From the NCBI GenBank assembly GCA_030600865.1, contig JAUVUS010000041.1, positions 1 to 10,575 on the forward strand: DNA of 10,575 nt, in the 5' to 3' direction. Origin of the DNA: Bacteroidales bacterium. Its GTDB lineage: Bacteria; Bacteroidota; Bacteroidia; Bacteroidales; UBA12077. Shown here piece after piece: positions 5,388 to 10,575 of this stretch; position 1 is the stretch's first letter, and each line of letters starts with the position of its first letter. Below the pieces are notes generated by a model. That model did not search any database. It had not been told where the DNA came from and saw nothing but the letters and a program-made list of their open reading frames with translations. The position numbers and the translations under genes are program-made.

Positions 5388-6959
5388 TCATTTATTTTTG
5401 TAAAAAATAGTATTATAATTATCTTCTATTTCAACTACTTCTTTATTGGTAAGTGCTCCAAATTCTTTGTTGCGAGCTCGTTTTGATAATCTCCCTTCAT
5501 CCTGTTCTAAAAACCTTACGATTAGTGCCACTAATTTATCAGGCATATCAAATTTATCTTCCAAATACCTTTTAAACTGATCATAATAAGTAAGATAGTT
5601 TATTTCATTAGGTATTATATGTTCAATTGTATCAAGGACACAATCGTATAAAAACTCAGCTTGTTTCGTAGCATCAAAATAACGGTAATAATCAATGGTT
5701 TTGTTGAGTACTTCAATATTATGATCTTTTAATTCTTTCCATTCTATATAATCCAACAATGGACGAGAGTATGATTCCAATACTTTTCGATAATCATCAA
5801 TGTGGTTCAGTATAGAAGCTGATACAGGAAATATAATTCCTTGTTGAGAAAACTTCTTTTTTGCTAGAAAATGGTGTATCAGATAGCGATGAATACGTCC
5901 GTTGCCATCTTCAAAAGGATGCATAAAAACAAAGCCAAAAGCAATTATTGCAGCAGTTAAAACAGCATCTGTTTCTGATTCCAATAATTGATTCGAAGTA
6001 GCAATTAAACCATTAATAAGTTGATCCAAATCCTTCCAGCGTGCTGAAATATGGTCTGGTATTGGTTCTCCTGTGGTGCGATCATGTTCACCTACAAAAC
6101 CACCTTTTTGGCGAAATCCCATATCCACAAAGCGACTACTTGCTATTACCACTTGTTGCAAGCGAAGAAGTTCTTCTTTATTTAAATCATTCAAACCTGC
6201 TTGACCTATTGCTTGCCCCCAACGTGCAGCCCGTTGGCTTTTAGGGCTTTCGCCTTCAATACTAAAAGATGCTTTAGAATCTTTTAGCAATAAAAAGGCT
6301 GAAGCACGTTGCAAGATATCTTTATTTATGCTTTTCAGATAGCTGTTTTTTTGCTGTGCCAAGTCTGCTGCAATATATTCTTCCAATTTTGGAGTCTTTC
6401 GTATTAAAGGGCAAAAATCCGGTGTCCCTGATAAATTGTTGATGATTAAATGACGAGATGATTTTATGCCTTTAATGGTATATTGAAGTTTATCATCTAA
6501 TAAAGGCACATAACTTTTTTTCAACAAATCTTCTTTTTCTGGTAACGGGATTCCTGTTATCCATTCTAATAAAAACCAAATTTTGCGGGAATATTGTCCT
6601 GTTGGTTCAATATTAACTAATTCGGTTAATTGGTTTATGGTATAATACTTTGTTAAGAATTTGAAAAACAACAGGTTTATACCTTCATATTTAAGTGCAA
6701 ATACAAGATGCCTGTATAGAGCGTTTATTTCTGATAGCTGTTCATTATCATCGGGTGAATAGCTTTTAGGGAATACTTGCCATTCATCGGTTTGGTATTT
6801 TTTATTTTGATTACACACCAATGCAATAGGTTTGGGCATTGGTAGTTGTAAACTTAAACCATGAATAATTGCAGCGTAACCAACAATAAAACCTTCTTCG
6901 GGGATATTTCTGCCATGAAAAACAGGCGCATTATGAGAAAAATGAGTGCTATTTGCCAT
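5388..6959 (-). CDS. Fic family protein with long N-terminal region, 523 aa
   Basis: The Fic core is intact: HPFEDGNGRIHR (347-358) with catalytic His347. The inhibitory motif precedes it as S231-F-S-I-E235-G236, which places the protein in class II (N-terminal, self-inhibited) Fic proteins. Such enzymes usually AMPylate a target protein in the cytosol. The N-terminal 200 residues are not part of the core. They include a helix-turn-helix-like stretch (FLTKYYTINQLTELVNIEPT, 101-120), possibly for DNA or target binding. The C-terminal 120 residues are helical, with a basic end (RLSKRARNKEF). It differs from the 373-aa Fic protein in length and domain layout, so the two are not a recent duplication. 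The gene is preceded by six phased GCGCA-type repeats and then the repeat module at 7216. It is probably transcribed alone; a 262-base gap separates it from the operon downstream. The target is unknown. Confidence 0.92.
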   Translation of the reverse strand: MANSTHFSHNAPVFHGRNIPEEGFIVGYAAIIHGLSLQLPMPKPIALVCNQNKKYQTDEWQVFPKSYSPDDNEQLSEINALYRHLVFALKYEGINLLFFKFLTKYYTINQLTELVNIEPTGQYSRKIWFLLEWITGIPLPEKEDLLKKSYVPLLDDKLQYTIKGIKSSRHLIINNLSGTPDFCPLIRKTPKLEEYIAADLAQQKNSYLKSINKDILQRASAFLLLKDSKASFSIEGESPKSQRAARWGQAIGQAGLNDLNKEELLRLQQVVIASSRFVDMGFRQKGGFVGEHDRTTGEPIPDHISARWKDLDQLINGLIATSNQLLESETDAVLTAAIIAFGFVFMHPFEDGNGRIHRYLIHHFLAKKKFSQQGIIFPVSASILNHIDDYRKVLESYSRPLLDYIEWKELKDHNIEVLNKTIDYYRYFDATKQAEFLYDCVLDTIEHIIPNEINYLTYYDQFKRYLEDKFDMPDKLVALIVRFLEQDEGRLSKRARNKEFGALTNKEVVEIEDNYNTIFYKNK

Positions 6960-6973
6960 ATTTAATAAAATAT

Positions 6974-7105
6974 AAGCGCAAGGTACAATAAAATTTAGTG
7001 CAAAGCAATAAAAACAAGCGCATTTGGCTTGGGTTTTTTAAAAACGAGCGCAAAACATGAAAAATAAACGCAAAAAGGCAATTTGTATAAGAAACGAACG
7101 CTTAT
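6974..7105. promoter_or_regulatory. Six phased TTGCGC-type repeats upstream of the second fic gene
   Basis: On the plus strand the motif (A/G)(A/G)(G/C)(C/T)GCA, with one CGCT variant, occurs as AAGCGCAAGG, AGTGCAAAG, AAGCGCATTT, GAGCGCAAAA, AAACGCAAAA and GAACGCTTAT. The aligned C of each copy is at 6979, 7001, 7021, 7051, 7071 and 7101, giving steps of 22, 20, 30, 20 and 30 bases. These steps are close to two or three helical turns, so bound proteins would line up on one face of the DNA. In gene direction the motif is TTTGCGCTT. It resembles an operator or iteron array. I could not place a clear promoter inside it. Confidence 0.55.
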
Positions 7106-7215
7106 CATTAATCAACTATTAACCAATCACTAAAATTACACAAATGTTTTTTGTAATAATATTTTTTTCCGTTGCTCCGTTTTTTCAATCTGCATTTAAT
7201 AATAAAATAACCTTT

Positions 7216-7341
7216 CTAACCGGGCGAGAAGTTTATCCCGATGAGTGCAGCGATATCGGGAAGCCCAGGTGGGCCCACAGGCACAAAAAGACTTCTAGGA
7301 AACTAGGAGTCTTTTTTATTGGGTTTCGTAAAGGAATCGTG
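7216..7341 (+). repeat. Right copy of the tRNA-end repeat module (attR-like)
   Basis: The module starts CTAACCGGGCGAGAAG and matches 2208-2274 at 65 of 67 positions up to 7282. It contains an exact 17-base copy of the tRNA 3' end (7262-7278), then the GAAA-loop terminator and the tail TTTCGTAAAGGAATCGTG. Bases 7285-7341 match 311-367 at 55 of 57. The high identity on the right suggests this is the youngest junction, the partner of the tRNA-side copy. Confidence 0.78.
7285..7317 (+). terminator. Terminator in the right repeat module
   Basis: AAAAAGACTTCTAG (7285-7298), GAAA and CTAGGAGTCTTTTT (7303-7316) form a 14-bp stem with one G-T wobble and a T run. It follows the displaced tRNA end, which has no functional tRNA before it, so on the plus strand it would end only a transcript of the repeat module. 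It can also act against transcription from the exported-protein gene on its right. Confidence 0.8.
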
Positions 7342-7437
7342 GGGGATTAATTTACTAAAATCCAATTATGTAAAATTAATTTCTTACAATTTAGGATAGT
7401 ATATAAAATTTTTAGTTGATCCAAAATTATGAAATTT

Positions 7438-7950
7438 CTAGAATTTGTATCCTAAACTTAATGAAGGTTGACATTGTACACTAAAGTCTAATACATTAGC
7501 AATCAAATTAAATCCGCCTCTGATAAACAATCCCTGTTTTTTTTGATACCTATATATAATGGGAGCAATAAAAAAAGGAACATCCGACCACAGTTTTTTA
7601 TAAGGATTATTGTACTCATACAAAAGAGTTGGTGCTATACCTAGTCCGAATTCCAAATAATGTACTTCATGTGAAGAGGTAATACTCGATATTGTAATTG
7701 GTAACGCTATAAATATTTCATCTGTTTCAAAATTTGGATATATACCTAATCTTAGTAATGCTCTTTTTTTCTTACCAAAAACACGTTCATAATTTATAGA
7801 CACATAACCTTGCCAGTAACTATAGTTGAGTGGATAGACGACCTCAACATATACTCCATTTTTTTTGATATCAGCATAATCAAATGTTTGTGCATCTACT
7901 TTAATAGAAATACAAGTAATGATAGCTATTGTGCAAATAATGGTTTTCAT
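7438..7950 (-). CDS. Exported outer-membrane beta-barrel-like protein, 170 aa
   Basis: A clear signal peptide covers residues 1-20 (MKTIICTIAIITCISIKVDA, cut before Gln21). The mature chain alternates polar and hydrophobic residues (VYVEVVYPLNYSYWQGYVSI, YLEFGLGIAPTLLYEY, GLFIRGGFNLIANVLDFSVQ), as expected for transmembrane beta strands. It ends SLSLGYKF with a terminal Phe, the usual outer-membrane insertion signal. About 150 mature residues fit an 8-strand barrel. No family name can be given, and a role in adhesion or as a small porin is only a guess. It is alone between two repeat copies. A promoter with a perfect TAAATTTG box lies about 70 bases upstream. Confidence 0.75.
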   Translation of the reverse strand: MKTIICTIAIITCISIKVDAQTFDYADIKKNGVYVEVVYPLNYSYWQGYVSINYERVFGKKKRALLRLGIYPNFETDEIFIALPITISSITSSHEVHYLEFGLGIAPTLLYEYNNPYKKLWSDVPFFIAPIIYRYQKKQGLFIRGGFNLIANVLDFSVQCQPSLSLGYKF

Positions 7951-8015
7951 GGTTTACGTAAAATTCGGACTAACATCAAAAATTTATCTTGATTATCAAT
8001 TACGTACAACTTTAT

Positions 8016-8046
8016 CAAATTTATTCATTTTCTATCAATTTATTAA
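8016..8046 (-). promoter_or_regulatory. Putative promoter of the exported protein, TTA-N20-TAAATTTG
   Basis: TAAATTTG (8023-8016 on the minus strand) is a perfect TAnnTTTG box. Exactly 20 bases upstream is TTA, one base off the usual TTG. The predicted leader is about 60 bases. Confidence 0.45.
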
Positions 8047-8121
8047 TAATACACGTCTTATTTATGGTATAAATGCGACATCTGGCTACAACTTATTATG
8101 ATATACGCAGATACGTAAACC

Positions 8122-8155
8122 AGGAGTCTTTTTTATTTGTTTCGTAAAGGAATCG
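8122..8155 (+). repeat. Truncated tRNA-end repeat, right half only
   Basis: AGGAGTCTTTTTTATT followed by GTTTCGTAAAGGAATCG matches 7305-7339 except for a one-base deletion and one change. The tRNA-derived part and the left arm of the terminator stem are missing, so it is no longer a hairpin. It is probably a remnant of the original junction or of another insertion. Confidence 0.65.
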
Positions 8156-8194
8156 CTATCTAAATGTTAATGTGCTATGCCATGTAATATTTTT

Positions 8195-8596
8195 TCAATT
8201 ATTCTTCAATGGGTCATTACCATATTTATTTGGACCAACCTGGCCTCTATTTCCACATAAGTCAGATAGAATGAAGTAAATGTTATAAATAGGTATTATA
8301 GATAACCAGTAATGATAACTAGGGCGACCTAAATCATGTAGCCTTTGAACAATAAGACTTGCTGTAAATATGATTGCAACAACTCTCACGATAAAAAGTA
8401 GTCCAAGATCATTCTCTGGCGAGGAAACTTGAGCTACAATCAGAACTATAACAAACATAAAATAAGACCAAGCAAATTCACTTCGACTAATTCGTCCTTT
8501 AAACAGGGGTTGTATTTTTGATGCCTTTGGAGTAACGGCTTTAATTTTAGTATCTTCTAATTTATTTCTCTGTTTATGTTGATTATTTTTCATCAT
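8195..8596 (-). CDS. DUF805 family membrane protein, 133 aa
   Basis: The hallmarks of DUF805 are present in order: FKGRISRSEFAW (32-43), two hydrophobic helices (about 44-57 and 63-82), VQRLHDLGRPSYHYW (83-97), a third hydrophobic segment around IPIYNIYFIL (101-110), and GPNKYGNDP (121-129). The N-terminal 30 residues are basic and polar and lie outside the domain. Family members are small inner-membrane proteins of unknown function, and the domain often occurs alone, as here. Two consecutive ATG codons make the start uncertain by one residue. It has its own promoter in a repeat that is also found upstream of the nuclease operon. It lies outside the last tRNA-end copy (8155) and may be part of the core chromosome or of an older insertion. 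Confidence 0.88.
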   Translation of the reverse strand: MMKNNQHKQRNKLEDTKIKAVTPKASKIQPLFKGRISRSEFAWSYFMFVIVLIVAQVSSPENDLGLLFIVRVVAIIFTASLIVQRLHDLGRPSYHYWLSIIPIYNIYFILSDLCGNRGQVGPNKYGNDPLKNN

Positions 8597-8680
8597 CTTC
8601 TAAGTTTTTACTTATTTCATAATGACAATCAAATATGTAGTTGTTATAAAATTAAATACAGCAGACAAGTGCTAATTTAG

Positions 8681-8857
8681 TTTTCATATAAAGATAGTGG
8701 TTAATAAAATCATTGTCAACACTAAACAGCTTATAAAATAAGAAGGTATTTATATGATGCTTATTTCTAGTATGAATGCGACATTAGATTATAAAAACCT
8801 GAATATCTATTCTGTAAAATAATTCCCGGATTTGAAGTGACACATGAGTGACAAAAA
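8681..8857 (-). repeat. Shared upstream cassette, copy 2 (DUF805 gene)
   Basis: This is the partner of 5151-5305, with conserved ends (25/28 and 28/29 bases). The interior is about 22 bases longer and includes another AATGCGAC block (8775-8782). The right end holds GTGACA twice with an 11-base period. Both copies lie upstream of minus-strand genes and point the same way. Confidence 0.65.
8689..8719 (-). promoter_or_regulatory. Putative DUF805 promoter, TTG-N20-TATCTTTA
   Basis: TTG (8719-8717, minus strand) lies exactly 20 bases before TATCTTTA (8696-8689). Position and spacing are conserved with the promoter proposed at 5159-5189, within otherwise diverged sequence. It would give a leader of about 85 bases. 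Confidence 0.5.
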
Positions 8858-9115
8858 CCTAACTTAACATACAAAACTCCCTTCACGCATGGTACTTTAT
8901 ATAACAACATAAATTACTGATTTATCGATATTTTATACTGTTTTAGTCTTGTTTTTTGACTCTTTATAAGTCATAATAATTACAATTTATCTAGCTTTTT
9001 TTTATAAAAATAACTACTTTGCCGAGCTAATTATTTCAGGAAATTATTTGAACATAACAAAGTTTTGTAAACTTTCATATTAGAACTAGAAACATAAATA
9101 GCGGAGAATAGATAG
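8858..9115. other. Non-coding region upstream of accD
   Basis: No gene was found on either strand. A short inverted repeat TGACT/AGTCA lies around 8957-8973. I found no clean TTTG-N20-TAnnTTTG promoter. The promoter for accD should lie here, so it is either weak or of another class. The only clear signal is the ribosome site GGAG at 9103-9106. Confidence 0.4.
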
Positions 9116-9943
9116 ATGGCATGGTATAGCGAAACTACAACTGCAAAAAAGAAATCAAAAAAGGATTTGTGGGTTAAGTGCAAAAAATGTCATTCACATA
9201 TTTACAAAAGTGAATGGGAAGAAAACCTGAATGTTTGCCCAAATTGCAACTACCACGGTAGTATTACCTCGCACGAACGGATAAATCTTTTATTTGATAA
9301 AAACACTTTCGAAGAGTTATTCAACAATATTAGCCCGAAAGATTCACTTAAGTTTGTTGATTTAAAAGGCAGCTATGAGGATAAATATGAACTTGCCATT
9401 AAAAAAACAGGTATTTCAGAAGCTGTAGTAACAGGCCGGGGTAAAATTAATGGCATTCCAGTAATAGTTGCAGTTATGGATTTCAGATTTCTTGGTGGTA
9501 GCCTGGGAAGCGGTACAGGCGAAAAAATTCTTCAAGCTGCGAATTATGCCTACGATAATAATTTGCCTTATATTGTTTTTTCTGCATCGGGAGGCGCCAG
9601 AATGCAGGAGGGAATACTTTCACTTATGCAAATGGCTAAAACATGCGCCGGAGTTGCTCGGTTGAACAAAAAGAATATTCCTTATATTTCGGTTCTTATT
9701 AACCCAACTACAGGAGGTGTTTCGGCAAGTTATGCTATGGTAGGCGATTTAAATATTTCCGAACCTGGAGCTTTAATTGCATTTGCAGGCCGAAGGGTAA
9801 TTGAACAAACTATCGGAGAAAAACTTCCTGATGATTTTCAAACTTCAGAATATCTTCTTGAGCATGGATTTATTGATTCCATTGTTAACAGAAAGGATAT
9901 GAAAGATTATTTAAGTAATGTCCTTAGCTTTTATAACAGGTAA
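9116..9943 (+). CDS. accD: Acetyl-CoA carboxylase carboxyltransferase subunit beta
   Basis: AccD pairs with AccA to move the carboxyl group from carboxybiotin-BCCP to acetyl-CoA, giving malonyl-CoA, the first committed step of fatty acid synthesis in the cytosol. The N-terminal zinc ribbon is complete: C22-x2-C25 and C41-x2-C44. The crotonase-fold core contains FSASGGARMQEG (155-166), TTGGVSASYAMVGD (198-211) and FAGRRVIEQTIGEKLPDDFQ (223-242), all typical of AccD. At 275 residues it is somewhat shorter than E. coli AccD (304), mainly at the C-terminus. The start is supported by GGAG 9 bases upstream and by the conserved position of the zinc ribbon. accA follows 78 bases later on the same strand, so the two subunits are probably co-transcribed. 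Confidence 0.96.
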   Translation: MAWYSETTTAKKKSKKDLWVKCKKCHSHIYKSEWEENLNVCPNCNYHGSITSHERINLLFDKNTFEELFNNISPKDSLKFVDLKGSYEDKYELAIKKTGISEAVVTGRGKINGIPVIVAVMDFRFLGGSLGSGTGEKILQAANYAYDNNLPYIVFSASGGARMQEGILSLMQMAKTCAGVARLNKKNIPYISVLINPTTGGVSASYAMVGDLNISEPGALIAFAGRRVIEQTIGEKLPDDFQTSEYLLEHGFIDSIVNRKDMKDYLSNVLSFYNR

Positions 9944-10021
9944 TCAAATTTAAAATCTTTCTTCAATTAAGAACTAAATTATTAGAAGTAAATACTACAG
10001 CAGTTGAAACAGAAGAAAAAA

Positions 10022-10575
10022 ATGACTGATAAGAAAAAATCCAAAAAACCAGCATTGTCGGCCTGGGAAATTGTAAGTATAAGCCGGCATCCTAAAAGGC
10101 CTATTCTACAAAATTACCTTTCGTTAATAGTAAAAAACTTTGTGGAGTTTCACGGCGACAGATATTATTCCGATGACAAAGCTATGATAGGTGGTTTTGC
10201 CGAAATCGGAGGTCAAAAAGTAATGCTTATTGGCCATAATAAAGGTAAAAAAATCAATGAAAACCTTGAAAGAAATTTTGGTATGGCTAAACCTGATGGT
10301 TATAGAAAAGCTCTCAGATTAATGAAGTTAGCTGAAAGATTTAATGTGCCAATTGTAACTATTATTGATACACCCGGAGCATTTCCCGGTCTTGAGGCTG
10401 AAGAAAGAGGTCAGGCAGAAGCTATAGCGAAAAATCTTACTGAAATGGCTTCAATTGAAGTACCGATAATTTCGGTTGTAATAGGTGAAGGAGGTAGTGG
10501 TGGTGCTCTTGGAATTGGTGTTGGCGATAAAATATTGATGCTGTCGAATGCCATATATTCGGTTATATCGCCTGA
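10022..10575 (+). CDS. accA: Acetyl-CoA carboxylase carboxyltransferase subunit alpha (partial, 3' end outside)
   Basis: AccA forms the alpha half of the carboxyltransferase and supplies the carboxybiotin site. The 184 residues seen include [64 protein letters not shown] and [17 protein letters not shown], all family hallmarks. The frame is open at the window end. The family Trp of (G/S)AW is residue 15 here but about 61 in E. coli AccA, so the N-terminal helical segment is about 46 residues shorter. The frame stays open upstream to a TAA within the accD end, but I see no ATG, GTG or TTG start there, so the short start is preferred. No strong ribosome site precedes the ATG; a purine-rich GAAGAAAAA does. 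Confidence 0.93.
   Translation, partial: MTDKKKSKKPALSAWEIVSISRHPKRPILQNYLSLIVKNFVEFHGDRYYSDDKAMIGGFAEIGGQKVMLIGHNKGKKINENLERNFGMAKPDGYRKALRLMKLAERFNVPIVTIIDTPGAFPGLEAEERGQAEAIAKNLTEMASIEVPIISVVIGEGGSGGALGIGVGDKILMLSNAIYSVISP

Noticed and set aside
5292..5486. Plus-strand frame starting MSDKNLTF
   Set aside because: It overlaps the Fic C-terminus antisense. The ATG lies in the duplicated GTGACA region, and the equivalent copy at 8844 has no long frame.
958..6959. Fic genes as classical Doc/Phd or FicT/FicA toxin-antitoxin pairs
   Set aside because: Neither gene has a small antitoxin gene next to it, and both proteins carry the inhibitory motif in their own chain.
7144..7350. Plus-strand frame of 68 codons with the phrase LTGREVYPDE
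   Set aside because: It is the chance translation of the tRNA-end repeat and terminator. The same phrase appears at 2208 only because the DNA is repeated there for another reason.
303..8155. Integrase, transposase, relaxase or CRISPR array
   Set aside because: No tyrosine recombinase (R-HxxR-Y), DDE or HUH motifs were found in any frame, and no regularly spaced identical repeats with unique spacers. The GCGCA series is too short and too degenerate for CRISPR.

Overview
The window looks like a chromosomal segment of a low-GC member of the Bacteroidota. The evidence is a very AT-rich background, promoters that fit the Bacteroidota pattern TTG/TTTG-N20-TAnnTTTG, an outer-membrane beta-barrel-like protein with a C-terminal Phe, a DUF805 protein, and core genes (mtnP end, accD, accA) that fit the phylum. 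No genus can be named from this sequence alone.

Layout. Left core (1-343): the 3' end of mtnP, then a tRNA gene with anticodon CAU and a perfect 14-bp terminator. Accessory block (about 303-8155): all genes are on the minus strand. It is divided by repeated copies of the tRNA 3' end plus its downstream terminator. Full-length modules lie at 2208-2338 and 7216-7341, a terminator-only copy at 899-930, and a right-half remnant at 8122-8155. I read this as two or more elements integrated in tandem at the tRNA 3' end. Unit I (about 303-2270) carries a 54-aa ORF and a SoFic-like Fic protein. Unit II (about 2270-7278) carries a four-gene operon and a second, larger Fic protein. A third stretch (7342-8155) carries a small exported protein. 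No integrase or transposase is visible, so the units would be satellites or decayed elements.

Right part (8195-10575): a DUF805 membrane protein, a 0.5-kb non-coding stretch, then accD and the start of accA on the plus strand, encoding the two carboxyltransferase subunits of acetyl-CoA carboxylase.

How the genes may work together. The operon 5125 to 2342 encodes, in transcription order, a PD-(D/E)XK-like nuclease with a C-terminal PUA/EVE-like region, a two-helix membrane protein, a protein with uracil-DNA-glycosylase-fold motifs, and a protein with a Cys/His cluster and HEPN-like RDNxH motifs. The last three genes overlap by ATGA. This is the best candidate for an undescribed system, possibly genome defence, though no function is shown. 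Both Fic genes sit at the right end of their unit next to the same 67-bp module. Both carry the intramolecular inhibitory motif, and both have unusual repeat-rich upstream regions that look like operators.
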